A stretch of DNA of 64,000 bases from NCBI RefSeq assembly GCF_002775205.1, contig NC_036445.1, positions 6,778,802 to 6,842,801 of the forward strand, written 5' to 3'. Below are positions 37,115-48,889 of the stretch, in pieces (position 1 is the stretch's first letter; each line of letters opens with the position of its first letter). This DNA is from Xiphophorus maculatus. Its lineage: Eukaryota > Chordata > Actinopteri > Cyprinodontiformes > Poeciliidae. The notes below the pieces were generated by a model. It made no database searches. It had not been told where the DNA came from and was given only the letters and a program-made list of their open reading frames with translations. The translations under genes were made by a program, and so were the position numbers.

Positions 37115-38111
37115 TTCACAAAAGCATCCCGCAAAAGTATTCTGAAATTTGAAACTTTTCACACTTTGTCAATGTCAATAATATTTTCAGACAGTATTTT
37201 TATCTGATACACAAAAATGAGTACATTATTGCAAAGCAGAAGATGACTGGTTTCAAAACTTTTGATAAAAATTTAAAAAGTGTTAAATTGATTTTTTTTT
37301 TAAGAACAACCTTTTATTGTAAATACAACTTCTTCTTGCAATCTATACAAACTGATCTCAGTCATATTGGATTCACCATCAATTTTTAGATTAGAATCTC
37401 AATTAAAATTTTGTCTGACAATTCTAATATCTTGATATGATTTGATCTGAACCATTCCCCTTGTCGCTGTTGCTGCATGTCCCGGGTCACTGTCCATCTG
37501 GAGAATGAACCTGTGCCCTGCTTCAAGTCTTTCACAACCTCTAACAGATTTTTTAGTTGCCCTGCATTTAACTTCCCATTATTTCACCAGCTTCCTTGTC
37601 TCTCATGATGAAAGTGTCTCCACTACACTGACACAAGATGGTTCATTTTGGAGTGTTTAAGATGATGGTTTTAGTTTTCCTCCTCACATCAGATGATGTG
37701 TTTGGACCTAAAGGTTTAAATGTGTCCCTTCTGGCCAAAGTACTTCCTTCTCCATGTTTGTTTAAGCTTTTTGCAACATTTCAACAATCTCACCACTCTT
37801 GCACAATAAGCTGAAAATCATGTTGCTAGAGCCTCCAACCTGAACCAGAGAACTCTGGCCCTCCTGCAGAGTTATCAAGGCTAGTGTGTGTAAAAGCTGC
37901 CCTGCAAATAGAATCTTCCACCAGATCTTGTCTTGTGTTGCAGTGGTACCATACTTTTTGGGTGATATATGTTACAATGCTCTGTGAGATGTCCAGTGTT
38001 TAGTATTATTTATGTTTTACAAACTATCCATGTTTCAAATTCCTCAACAACTTCATCCTTGACTCATTTGCTGTGTTCTTTGGTCTCTGGGGGTTTCACA
38101 GAACAGATTTA
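37115..38111 (-). mobile_element. Tc1-like transposon fossil, main part (family 1)
   Basis: A long minus-strand copy of the main Tc1-like family. It begins with the terminal part 'cgcaaaagtattc' and includes the complement of 'tccatctggagaatgaacctgtgccc' at 37,490, 'tctttcacaacctctaacag' at 37,530 and the segment ending 'gtttcacagaacagattta' at 38,111. Every coding block is broken. The right part continues after a Harbinger MITE inserted at 38,112-38,649. Confidence 0.8.
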
Positions 38112-38649
38112 GGGTGCATTCACACCAGCCATGTTTAGTCTGCTTTAATTTAACTCCAGTTTGTTTATGCAGCTAATGCAGATTTTAAAAAAGCTAACTC
38201 TGGTAAGCCTACTTCTCAATTTGGTTGAAGTGAACTCTTGTGATTTGAATGCATATGTGAATGCTAAGGGGACCAGAGACAGCTTCAAAAACAGCAAGTG
38301 GATGAAAGAGTTCTGGGTAAACACAACCAAAACAAGCAGGTAAGTCTAGCGTTAGCAGAAGAAATGGGTCATGGTCTTTTACCAACTACAAAAGAGAAAT
38401 GTTACAATTGCTATTTTCTGATGCCATTTCATATTTTATTTTGCATTTTGTGAAGAAGAAATTTTAGCTCATTGTCTTCTTCAGACAATGCTCATGTTTT
38501 TCAAAGGGTTTGGTTCGTTTGACACAGTGCAGGTAAATGTGAATGGTACCCGCTGAAAATGAAACAAATATTGCAATTTTGGTCCTCAATCTTGTCCTAA
38601 TAGTTTTCACACTTGGTAGCGTACCTAACTATCAGGTGTGAAAACACCC
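38112..38649. mobile_element. PIF/Harbinger MITE inserted in Tc1 fossil
   Basis: 538 bp with imperfect terminal inverted repeats GGGTGCATTCACACC and, inverted at the right end, GGGTGTTTTCACACC. It is flanked by the 3-bp duplication TTA (38109-38111 and 38650-38652), as expected of PIF/Harbinger elements. Removing it joins two parts of the Tc1-like family exactly, which proves insertion. No transposase frame was found. Confidence 0.85.
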
Positions 38650-38800
38650 TTACACTGAGGTTAAACTACACATGTATAAACTGTTTATTATTTAAACAAG
38701 TTTGAAAAGGAACTCGGTTTTTATTTTCTAAGGAATGTCATAATAAAAGGGTCCAAATATATGCAAAAACATGAAAACTGTCTGCTAGAAAATGTAAATG
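38650..38800 (-). mobile_element. Tc1-like fossil, continuation beyond the MITE
   Basis: 'ttacactgaggttaaactacacatgtataaactg', then 'aaaagggtccaaatatatgc', continues the family's terminal region directly after the MITE. The right end is too decayed to place exactly. Confidence 0.65.
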
Positions 38801-38809
38801 CCCACTCTA

Positions 38810-40260
38810 GATATTTTAAGCCAATTTGTTGAAACCATGTTTGGACATTTCTGCAAAACTCAGACACAATGCATTCATTTCAGTCTTATAAATCAAATAT
38901 TGTTTAAATCAAGTATTTCCCTTTCATGAAGTCTCATTTTCACATCTTTTTTTCATGAGGCATATAGTTTATCTAACTCTCCAACTAAGAAAACACAGCT
39001 GCAAGTTTGTGCAGCACGGATCCGTACACAGGGGGGTCAGAGGACGGATGTTGGTCAGTGAAGGGGGTGAATGGTGTCCCCTACTGGCCTCTGCTCTGAA
39101 CTTCAAAGGAAAAGTCCTGCTGAGTTTGACGGACATAAAGAGGTTATCAAACTCAGCAGGTGCAAATGCTTATTTTGATGTTATAGACATTCAGCACAGC
39201 AGAAACCAGTGAATAGGCTTGAATATGTGGCAAGACTTTTTCAACACATCCTCTTATGTAACAAATGATCATGTTCAGGCACAGAAACTTAACGGAAATG
39301 TGAAATGGCATGACATGCAGCCATCGATCTCATCCCAAAAATGAATGAGAGCATGCATGAGGTCTGTGTGTTTGTTGATCTGAGTGGCACATCTGTCCAA
39401 ACCTGCATAAGTGCAGATAAAGCTGGAACTGGTACAATGTCACTGTAAATGGCACAGCTTGTTCCCAAATACCTGCTGGGATCAAGAGAAAGGAATCTGC
39501 AAGCAAATATGAACAAGTCTGAACTGGACACAAAAAAGTGGGCTTGAGGATGCAGGGGTGGCATTTAGTGCAAATACAATTGATTTGTGATTAGATGCAG
39601 AAACAGCAGAGAAGAAAAGCCTTCATTTTGGGCTTTATCCTTGTATTTCATGTCAGGATGGCAATATATATCATGTATCCTTCTCTCATGCAGTAAATGT
39701 TAAGCAAGAGGTTGACTAAAATGTGGTAGTTCATTTTTTGGAAGGTCCTCATTGAACTCTAAAATGAGACATTCACCCAGAAAAAAAGGCTTTGTTTGAT
39801 TGTGTTAAAGTTAATGCAATCGCCACAAACTGAGAAAACAAACAGTTGAGGTTGCCTTGTTTTATAGTCAAAATACTTTGAAAGTGAAAAGATCATTTGA
39901 CACCCCTCTGAGGTGAGCGTGTAACTGGATCTATGTCATTTTAAATAATACATCAGTCTTAAATGTTTGATGAGAGAAACAACCCATGCAAGTGAAAACA
40001 TCTTTTCTGAATTCTTTATTTACTCAAACTTGGAGGTTACATTGACAGAGAGCAGCATTGTGGGCTTACATCATGAAAAAACAACAAAGAATGCTTTCGT
40101 AGAAAGTTGTTGCAAAAAGACTGTCAGCTATGCATGAAGTCAGTTTATTGTCCACTCTTCTATGAAGTACAGCAAGAACTAACAGACAATATGAAGTTAG
40201 ATTTTAACAGTTCTGCCCATGTGCAAAGGAATTAGCAGATACCTTGCTGTATATGAATCC
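38810..40260. other. intergenic DNA downstream of apoE
   Basis: No gene recognised. It contains a 14-bp perfect inverted repeat with a 17-bp loop at 39,116-39,160, lying inside an 85-codon open frame that has no similarity. Confidence 0.5.
39116..39160. repeat. 14-bp inverted repeat hairpin
   Basis: The arms 39116-39129 and 39147-39160 ('cctgctgagtttga' and its complement) are perfect, separated by 17 bp. The surrounding 39,010-39,130 is less AT-rich than its neighbourhood. Confidence 0.92.
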
Positions 40261-40611
40261 ATCTTTTATTCAGTGCATGTATTGAAATGAAAGACAGTTT
40301 TGTGTGTTGCATCTAAACCCAGCAACAAAATGTAAAAAAAAAAAAAAAAATCGGGAAAAACTAATGAGGATTAACAGTAGTAAAGTAGAAAAAGCAAAAC
40401 AGAAAAATATATTTGTTGTTTTCTGAAAGATATACTGTTGTTGACTGAAATACTTGCATAAAGGGAGTGTAAAGAAAATAAAGAAAGCAGATGATCTACC
40501 TTCCCTCTGTTTAAACCCCTGAACATAAGAGCAAAACATCATCAGTAACTTTCATCTTCATTCCTTCCTCTGGTACCACCAATCATTTACAACCTTAATA
40601 ACCACTTTTCT

Positions 40612-41660
40612 TTATTTAGTGGCAGTCTCCTTGACCTTCTGCATGACATTGTCAAGGTGCTCGCGGACCTGGGTGGCGTATGGGGAGAGCAGCTCTGTTA
40701 GCTCCTCCAGCTTGCTGTCCATGGAGGTGCTCAGCTCCTTCATGCTGCTTTCCAGCTGGGTCCTGATGGTCTCAGCCTGGGTCTCCAGGATGGTGGAGAT
40801 GTCCTTCAGCTTCTGAGCGGCGGAATCTCTGGCCTGCTCGATGTAGGGCTCAACGTTCTCCTTCACGGTATCTAGGTTCTGGTTGGTGCGGGACTGGATC
40901 TCACTCATGTAGGTGGACACGGTGCTTAGGGAGAGAAAAAAAAGGGGGAACGTTTAGGTTACACAGAAATGAAAGCTTGATTCAGACAGATTGCCAAAAC
41001 CCAACTTACTCTCTGATGTCTTCAGTGTCTTTGGTCAGGCGCTTCCTCAGCTTTGTTGTGTAGGCGGTGATGCGGCCGCGGACGTCATCTGTGTTCTGCT
41101 CAACCATGGTCTTGAGCTCATTCAGGTACTCAGTGCTGCGCTCCTTGGCATCTGTCATGTCTTTCTGCAGTCTGTTAGCCAGAAGCTGGAGATCCTCAGG
41201 GATCTGATCTGGGGAACCTGCGGTGTAAGTGGCCAGCCTGCTCTGGATGCCATCTCTGTATGTTGTAAGCTCACTCATGGTGTCAGTGATGAGAGTTCTG
41301 GAGAAATCAGACCAAACATCAGACTACTGTGGTCCAAAAGCAGAGAAGAACATGCAATCAGAAGACATCACTCACTCCAACTCCTTGCTGAGCTCAGGGA
41401 CTTTGAGGTTCTCCAGGACTCCATCGGCTTGTTGGTTCAGGTCTGTGATGTACTGCAGGAATCGTTCCACACTGTTCTCCACGCGGGTCAAAGAGGTCTC
41501 AGCCTGTCGCACAACACGACCATTGCAGCCTACAGTGGACATAAACACAAAGCATTAATAATAATAAAAAAAAAATGTTGCAACATATGTTATGTGGCAA
41601 AGCAACTCAAAACCTACCAGTGATGACTGCCAGAGCGAGGATCAGAGCTACAGCCTTCAT
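40612..41660 (-). CDS. apoe: apolipoprotein E
   Basis: Four coding exons, 41660-41618, 41529-41376, 41297-41010 and 40924-40612, give 265 residues with all phases agreeing; a noncoding exon ends at 41829. The signal peptide is MKAVALILALAVITG. The protein is nearly all amphipathic helix in 11- and 22-residue units. The basic segment LRKRLTKDTEDIR at 149-161 corresponds to the LDL-receptor and heparin binding helix (human LRKRLLRDADDLQ). 'ERSTEYLNELKTMVEQN' and 'YMSEIQSRTNQN' match fish apoE. The protein ends in VMQKVKETATK without the longer tail seen in some fish. ApoE directs uptake of lipoprotein remnants and is deposited in the yolk syncytial layer of fish embryos. A polyadenylation signal lies at 40270-40265. 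The two fish apoE types (a or b) cannot be told apart here. Confidence 0.94.
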
Positions 41661-41874
41661 GGTTGCTGAACAGAAAGATACACCTGGAATATAAACAAAA
41701 AGTATTCAGAAATTGCAGAAAGCAGCAGCTAAATTCAACAATTCAGAATCAGATCAAGGCGAACAGCCATTTAAGTTTTTTTAAAATTATTATTTTATTT
41801 TATTTTATTTCTTCCTTGCATCACTCACCTGAGAGGTTGAGCTTCCTTCGTGCTCCCAGGATTGTGGCGGAGGG

Positions 41875-41882
41875 TTTTTATA
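41875..41882 (-). promoter_or_regulatory. apoe: TATA box of apoE
   Basis: TATAAAAA on the minus strand, about 50 bp upstream of the first-exon donor at 41829. A GC- and purine-rich region follows upstream (41,885-42,170), unlike the AT-rich surroundings. Confidence 0.8.
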
Positions 41883-41889
41883 GTCCCAG

Positions 41890-43834
41890 GGTGCCGCTGC
41901 TGTTCCGCGTGAAACGGGTGGGGTGAGAGGAGGAGGAGGATGGGGAGGTTGATGGGGTGAGTGATTGCTCACGCTCTCGCTCACGCGTGCGTTCATGGCG
42001 TGATGGTGATTTGTCTGCACAGATCCGCGTGTCCTTGCACGCAACGTGCCACCACCGACACTGCGTCCGAAGTTCTCAGCAGTTTGCAAGGCTGGTTAGA
42101 GGCGCTGACCGCGCTGCGTGGCTCTGACACGAAAGCAACAAGGTGAAAGTTAAAACCTGCGGCGCGATGATTCCTACTATCTGCAGCAGAATTTTCTGCG
42201 TCGCATTTTGTCCTCATAAAATCGACAAGGCGTTAATTCATTAGATTAGAGTACATCGAGAGACACTGTATTAATCCCAGAAGGTAGATTATTTTGTTAC
42301 AATAACATATAACACGAATGATTGTAAAGGTTTAGAAATCAGGGGCGAAACCAGAGCTGGATGGGGGGGGGGATCTTCCAGAAATCTCCCAGAGACTAGA
42401 AATTGCCCTTTTTATTTTATTGAGTATTTTGGAAAAATAGGAATAAACACAAGCTAGACTAATGAGATAGACATTTGAAATGCATTGTCTAAGAGTAGTA
42501 AATCAAACAGCAAACAAACATTACTTACATATTTACAGGTGAAGTGAAATGTTATTAGCTGCATTTATTGTACAGTGAATAATTTAGTCAAATAAATCGT
42601 AATGTAGTTGTCATGTGAAATGTAAAAAAGATGAGAAGCTGAAAAAAGGACAAAGCTACAGCTTTTTGGCATTTATGAGTTGAATAAACAGAGTGATCTA
42701 AGTTTAAAAAATATCTGAGTTGTTTTTTTTTTTCTTGTTTTGCACAAACATGATTTATTTATTTTATATTTGTATGTCTCTGCATTTTACCCAGAAAGTC
42801 AGTCTGAACACTTTCTTTGCTGCTCTTTATTGCAGGTTTTTGTTAACTGGGTTTTCTTACTCTGTTGACAAATCAGTTCTCAACCAAAAGCATCGTCTAA
42901 CACCAGGATGTAAAGCAGCTTTTCACATCCACATTTTCATTCAAATGACCTGCATTAGCATTTATCGCCACAAAGAGATTACACAACCATCTCCATCACA
43001 AATAGCTCCCTTTTTTATGCCAGTCTCATGTTTCAAACAGTAGATATGTGATTCTCAAACAAATAGGATGTCCTGATGGCATGATGTGCATGTATAGGCT
43101 TGTGGGATGGAAATCCCACTGTACAAAAAAAGGATTAAAATGAGTAAATAAGGGAACATTAAGTGTGGATGCCATGGAATAAAAGAAATGCTACAAAATT
43201 GGCTTTACGTCAGAGAGTGTAGGAGAAAAGTAAATTGCAAAGTAAAATGAGGTTTGTGGTTAAAAGAAAGTACTTATTACAACTTGCTAAGCAGTAAATA
43301 TTTGTGTTGCTGCACAAATGTGTCATGGACTGTGTTGCTACTTTGATTATAGACATGCTTGGTCTTTCAGTCAGACAAGTCTATTATTTTATCGCTCTAA
43401 TTAGAGCCTTAGAACATTGTTGTTGCTTTTGCTGCCAGATACAAGAAAAGACTCAAAATCTATAAACAAGAATTAAATCTTTAACGCATAGCTGAAGTGA
43501 TCTGTTACACATTTTGAAAGAGAAACCAAATTAATCTGTGGTGCTTTGCAGTCATAACTTCATAATCAGAGAAGCAATAAATGGTTTTGTGTCTGTGGAA
43601 CCCAGACTGCGTATGTGGCCACGTTTAAACATCTTTGCCCTTTAGAACTTGACCGCTTTGTTGTTAGATTGTTAAGTTTCTGTTTAGTGTTATTTTCACA
43701 GACATCCAATTTACATAGGAACAAAGTTTAAATATGTTGTGCATGTAATTGGTGTGAGGTCATGGTAACAGGACCGTGTGATAACCGAGTGACGTCACTG
43801 TAAATATCTATTGATTGGTTAAGTGTAATAAATT
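41890..43834. other. apoE upstream region and intergenic DNA
   Basis: The first 300 bp are GC-rich with several CpG sites (around 41,940-42,130) and probably belong to the apoE control region. The rest is AT-rich with no gene recognised. Confidence 0.45.
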
Positions 43835-43847
43835 GCCTGACTGTATT

Positions 43848-44041
43848 TTTTTTAAAAGAGGTTTTATTGGTTCTAGTGGACTTTATTTGATAGTTAATTA
43901 ACAGAAAGTGAATAATGAGAGAAGGGGAAGACATGTAGCAAAGGTTGCCAGACTGGGAATTGAACCTGCGACAGCCACGTCGAGGACTAAGGCCTCCATA
44001 TGTGGGTTGTGCTTAACCCCTGTGCCTCCACAGCACACCCG
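43848..44041 (-). mobile_element. tRNA-derived SINE with 13-bp target duplication
   Basis: Minus-strand 194-bp element. Its 5' end is tRNA-like, with an A-box-like 'ggcacaggggttaagca' region and a B-box GGTTCAATTCC. It then has a unique body and ends in an A-rich tail. Identical 13-bp repeats 'gcctgactgtatt' flank it at 43835-43847 and 44042-44054. The intact flanks suggest a fairly young insertion by LINE machinery. Confidence 0.9.
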
Positions 44042-44059
44042 GCCTGACTGTATTCTAAT

Positions 44060-45470
44060 GACAAAACTTATTTACTTTCCTTGAAATGTGATAACAGCAA
44101 ACATAGCTAAAGCTCTTTGATCCTAATGTTCCAACACAGTAGTGATTAATGAGGGTTTGGAATGAGGAGTTGTGTCACACAGAAATCATGATGATAACCA
44201 ATCTATTCCAAAGAGGGAACACATTGAAAAAAATCTTGTTTTTAATCTCTTTTGAACACATTAAATGTGGTAACAACAGCACCAGAAAAAGACAATGTTT
44301 TCTGAGAAACGTTCTTACAGTCAAAACCTGCTTCAACACAAAAAATCTAATAAAAATGGTGCCTGTATTGTGTAGATGGAATGTGCTACCTCTAGCACAC
44401 AACACACAAAGAAGTCAGAGTTTACTCAGGCAGATCATTTAGGGTTGACTGCTCAGTTTTGTTTTTCAGGGGCTTTCAGGACAAAAGGCAGTACATAAAG
44501 GGAAGTGAAAGGGACAGATTCAAGAAGACATATGAGGTAATACAGTGAAAATCTGACAGAGTCATCCAATCTGCAGATGCTTCTTCTTTTGCTCCAGGAA
44601 AACACCAAATGTCTGATGTCAGGGGTCGGCAGGCAGAGCACTGAATGAATGTAACCCCGATGAATGTGGTTTTTGGCTGATGGGATTTTAATCACTGAAC
44701 AAAAGGGAACTTGTTTGAATGTGTTAGTAATGTTATTACAGGTTAATTAGAAGCACATGTTCACTGTAATGTAGACAAACATGTTTTGTTTTCTGCACAG
44801 AAAGCTGCACACACTTTGTTTGATGTGGCAAAAATGAACTCAAAAAACTTCTTACCATCTGATTCTGACTCAGAGGTATTAGCTGATGGGAGTAGAAGGA
44901 AATCTTAGGAATTGCTGAGTTTGTCATTGTCATATTCCTCCTGACATGAGCTCAGCTAATGTCAGGAAGAATATGTAATCAACAAGACTGAAGTGGAAAA
45001 ACACCATATAATGTGTGAAAGGTTGCATTTATTTGGATATGCATCTTGGTGCAAGACGAGGGAAAATGTTTCTGTAAGTTAGTGCTAAGGTATCTATAAA
45101 AGGTTTTCTGTCCCTTTTAAAGTATATATGAATTGTTCTGAAAAATATAGGGATAAAAAGTGGGAATTATTTGCATCCTTTGTTTCCACTATTCAAAAAC
45201 GAAACATTAAAAGTAAGGAAACACAGTTGTGCTAATCCCATTTCTTTTATTTTTGCAATAAATTCATATCTCTTAATTTCTTTTCATTTTATGTCATTAA
45301 AACCTGCAACTTTATTTTACTTGTTGTCTTATTTGATAGATCAACTCAAATCAGCACATAATTATAAAACAAAAGGAAAATTATGATTTTTTAAACATTT
45401 TTAGAAATAAAGACTTGAGTTTTGAGTGCAGTTATAGCAAGTCTTTTGGGCTTTCTCTATCTACCAACTT
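44060..45470. other. intergenic DNA
   Basis: AT-rich unique sequence without a recognised gene. Confidence 0.5.
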
Positions 45471-45479
45471 TGCACACAA

Positions 45480-45890
45480 TTTTTTTACTCATTCTTTGCA
45501 AAATAGGTCAAGTTAAGTCAAATTAGAAGATGAACATCTGCAAACATGAATTTAAAAGCCTTGCAGAACATTCTTGATTGGATCTGATCTGAACTTTGAT
45601 TGGGACATTCAAACACATGAATATGCTTTGATCTGTTGTAGCCTAAGAATTTCTTTGCCATCCATTTAGCTACATCCTTCTTCCCATCAACTATAACCGG
45701 CTTCTTGTCCCTGCTGGAGAAAAGTGTTCACACAACATGATGCCATAAACTTGGCATGTTCACAAAGCTTTGCAGTTAGATTTCCAACAAACATTATGTT
45801 TAAAATATAAGAAAAAACATTGATTTTGGTCTCATTTTAACAAAGTACTTTCTTCCACATGCTTACTCTATCCATGCATTTGTGACATTA
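45480..45890 (-). mobile_element. Tc1-like transposase remnant (family 1)
   Basis: Shows the complement of the region 'attgggacattcaaacacatgaatatgctttgatc' and 'ttcccatcaactataaccggcttcttgtccctgctgg', then 'ttttggtctcattttaacaaagtactttcttccacat', in the order expected for the minus-strand transposase. Several internal deletions are evident. Confidence 0.75.
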
Positions 45891-45899
45891 ATGTGTGTG

Positions 45900-46660
45900 A
45901 CCCAGAACCCAACCGTGTGTCCCCTTGTTAGGTTTTCAACCTAAACGAGCGTCTTAAAAATACCTATATGGAATGTCAGTGCTGCCTAAAATTGGCTGAA
46001 ATGAAAACCCCATAACCTGGGTTTCCAAACAAGTGTTATTTGAGTTAAAACGTATTGTCTTATTTCTTGTTTAGTCTGTGGAGGGTTAACAGTGTTTTTC
46101 GGTCTTGTAGCAGCTGGGGGCAGAACAGAGGAATGTTGTTTGCCACTGGGTAAGTCACCGTGGGAGTAATCTTGCTGAAAGGTTTGGAGGCACGAAAAGA
46201 GAAGTGATTTAGAACAAAAAAACAAGGAAGGATCAGGATGTGTTTACGAACATCCAGACTTGCAGGTGAAAACAAATTTGAACATGCCCTCCACAGTACC
46301 CACAAGAGAATCACACGAGGGCGTGGAGAAGGGTGTTGGGGGAGCTTTTGTAAATCGAACATAGAAAAGACGTGTTACTCAATTCTTTCTCAGTATTCAT
46401 TAATGTCTTTACTTATCATCGATGTCTAGTGTTAAAGTCAAGCTGTTTTATTTTATTAAATTTTTAATTTTTTTAGATGTTAAAGCAGGTTTTATTTAAG
46501 GATTCAAAGTATCACTGACTAAACTGAATACTTCAGTTTGAAAACACTTTATTTTATGCTAAGACCTCATTCTCCTTACCCTGCTTTAATTACAGATTCT
46601 CTAATGATAAAAAAGGTTTTGATAAAAAATATATTTTGCATGAAATCTATATATCTGCCA
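45900..46660. other. intergenic DNA
   Basis: Unique AT-rich sequence; no gene or clear repeat seen. Confidence 0.45.
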
Positions 46661-46667
46661 CTGCAGC

Positions 46668-47110
46668 ACCTACAGTGCCTGGCAAAAGTATTGAGCATTT
46701 TAACCTGTACATATAAAGAACCATACAGAGTAGTATCACTTCAGCCTTTGCAAAAGGGGAGAGTCTCAGTTGTGCCTCAGGACAACTCCAACTTGTCCCC
46801 CTGCAGCAGCCTGGTTTTATTGAAAGCGGGCTGGGGGTCAGTCATAAAACAGAAGCTTAAAGATAAGCAGTAGAGGGGTCTCTGAACCAGCTGAAACCGG
46901 TTTCTCCAAGAATAGCATGGTCCACCTCACCTTGTCTCCAGCTTAGAGTAGAGAGGCAAACTTATTCATGAGATAACTATTTGCAAAACTCTGACAAAAA
47001 GTATTGGCAAAAGGACCATGGTAACTTTGGAGGAGCAGTACTAATCCACAGCTAATATTGACAGGAAAACTACTAGTAATTAGGAAGAGTTGTCTGCAAT
47101 AAGACACGTT
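46668..47110 (+). mobile_element. Tc1-like remnant with start and transposase scrap
   Basis: 'acagtgcctggcaaaagtattgagc' at 46,671 is the terminal-repeat start of the family. 'aaaaggaccatggtaactttggaggagcagta' near 47,010 is the start of the transposase catalytic region. The 300 bp between are unrelated or strongly diverged. Confidence 0.55.
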
Positions 47111-47710
47111 ACAGTCTAAACCTCATCACACATTTATGTTCTTTTAAAACCCTTCCCTATAATGGAACATAATAATTAAATAAACATCAATATGTAAGAT
47201 TAAATATAAAGGTTTTCTTTACCTTTAATTTCCCATAAAACCCTAAGCATTAGCAGCTGATCTTGAAAAAATGTGTAATTCCTGTAAAATCTCACCTTTA
47301 TGCATAATTTTTACAGAATATTTGCTTGTTTATAAAGGCAACAGTTGCTGTTGTTTTAATTTTGTTTGTTTCTTGTAACCTTTAAACATATTCTGTATTT
47401 GTAGGCTGGAAAATAAAATATTACAAAGAAATTTTACACTTCAACCCATTTCATAAAAAAATACACAAGGATCTCAAATTTCTTTTGCTTTTGTTTTATT
47501 TTTCATAAATTAGGGAGCGGACACCTTGTGGTCACAGACCAACATGCATTTGTTATGTATCACCTTTTTGACACTATTACATGAACTAACAACTGTAGCT
47601 TTTCCAAAACAGGTAAATTAAAGTTGTACTGCCATGTTTCTGGCATCCGGGAGAAAATTCTGTTTTATTTGATGCAGTTTCTTTTGGTTCAGAGTCAGCT
47701 GGAGTTTGAC

Positions 47711-48673
47711 TTAGTTGGCCTTGATGTAGGATTCATAGAGGGAGGTGAGACGAGTCTGGAGGTCCTGGGCATAGGGGTCCAGCCTCTCCCTCAGGTTGTC
47801 TACGTATGGGGCAGCGATTTCCTTCACCTGCTGGGCTCTCTGTGTGAGGTGATCCTGTACTCTCTCGGTCACGGGAGCGACTCTCTGCTTGAAGTCTTCC
47901 AGGTGCTGGTCAACCTTCTGCTTCAGGTCGTCGGTGTAGGGCCCCAGGTGAGTCTGCAGCTCCTGCACACTCTGCTCCAGCTGAGCCTTCAGCTCCTCGC
48001 TTTTCTGGATGACGGTGGTCCTCAGGGTCTCAGTATCCAAACTCTCGGTGTAGGGGGCCAGCTCCTGCTTGAGCTGCTCCACTCTCTCTCTGATCTGGAC
48101 CTTCAGGTTCTCAGTGTAGGGCTCCAGCTTCTCCCGGGCGTTGTTCAGGTCGGTGTTCAAGCGATCTCTCAGATCTTCTGCCTCTTGGGTGACTCTGGTG
48201 ATCAGTTCCTGGGCTCTGGGTGGGAGCTGCTCCTGCAGGGTGACTGCATACTGGCTGGCTGCTTCAGCGCCGTCGGTGAGACGGGAACTGAACAAAGTGA
48301 CAGGAGACAGTGAGTTTACACTCTGCAAAATCTAAATAAAAGCCATGCTTCATGTGACGGTGTATGTCATACCTGATATCCTGGCCAAACTGGGACTTTC
48401 TGATCATCTGAAGGGTGTCATCAGCTGTCTGGGTGGCTTTGCCGACATAGTCCCAGAAAGCATCAGTCATTACCTCCAGCTGTGGCTTGGGAGCGTCAGC
48501 GTAGAAGAGGTTGGCATTGCAGCCTGTTGGACGGATAGAAGGATAACTTGAAACTACGGCAGTTGTCTGAAGATACAATTCAGTCATTAACAAGACTTTA
48601 AGCTTCATTTTGATTTGCCCCCAGCTTACTTACCGGTGAAAACGGCCAGGACGAGCACAGCAAGGACCTTCAT
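47711..48673 (-). CDS. apoa4: apolipoprotein A-IV, minus-strand copy
   Basis: Three coding exons, 48673-48634 (40 bp), 48523-48373 (151 bp) and 48287-47711 (577 bp), encode 255 residues; a noncoding exon ends at 48774. The signal peptide is MKVLAVLVLAVFTG, followed by CNANLFYADAPKP. The last exon encodes amphipathic 22-residue helical repeats punctuated by proline: LEPYTENL, LAPYTESL, LGPYTDDL, VAPVTERV, AAPYVDNL and LDPYAQDL. This is the apoA-IV pattern of a secreted HDL and chylomicron protein made mainly in intestine and liver. The ending is LYESYIKAN. Polyadenylation signals lie at 47669-47664 and 47500-47495. It faces away from a second copy on the plus strand. Fish often carry several apoA-IV genes, so the copy number suffix is left open. 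Confidence 0.94.
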
Positions 48674-48840
48674 GGCTCTTTGAAGCTACAACAAGAAAAA
48701 AAAAATAAGTCACAAAAGCATTTTCCTTCAGTAAGCTTAGATGAAAAGAGCTTCCTCCATTTCTTCTTCTTACCTGAGTTTACAAGAGTGTCTGTAAATC
48801 CGCTCAATTGTGCTGGTGTCGAAGTAATGAAGCTCTGCAG

Positions 48841-48848
48841 CTTATATA
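48841..48848 (-). promoter_or_regulatory. apoa4: TATA box, minus-strand apoA-IV
   Basis: TATATAAG on the minus strand, about 70 bp upstream of the first-exon donor at 48774. Confidence 0.78.
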
Positions 48849-48871
48849 GTGAATTCGGACAGTAATGATCC

Positions 48872-48880
48872 CAAAGTCCA
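48872..48880 (+). promoter_or_regulatory. HNF4-type site, minus-strand apoA-IV promoter
   Basis: CAAAGTCCA on the plus strand is an exact match to the HNF4-specific motif. It lies 24 bp upstream of the TATA box. In the gene's own orientation it reads TGGACTTTGG, the same as in the paralogue's promoter. Confidence 0.65.
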
Positions 48881-48889
48881 AGAGGTAGT

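Noticed and set aside
40991-41623. 210-codon plus-strand open frame
   Set aside because: Antisense shadow of the apoE exons; crosses apoE introns without splice logic.
43940-44041. Possible tRNA gene on the minus strand
   Set aside because: The tRNA-like boxes belong to a SINE with an A-rich tail and target duplications, and no cloverleaf with acceptor stem can be drawn by eye.
44621-44640. CAGGGGTCGGCA resembling a hAT end
   Set aside because: Only one short end is present, with no partner end or 8-bp duplication nearby.
47624-48313. 229-codon plus-strand open frame rich in Leu and Val
   Set aside because: Antisense of the apoA-IV helical-repeat exon, where the repetitive codon pattern keeps the opposite strand open.
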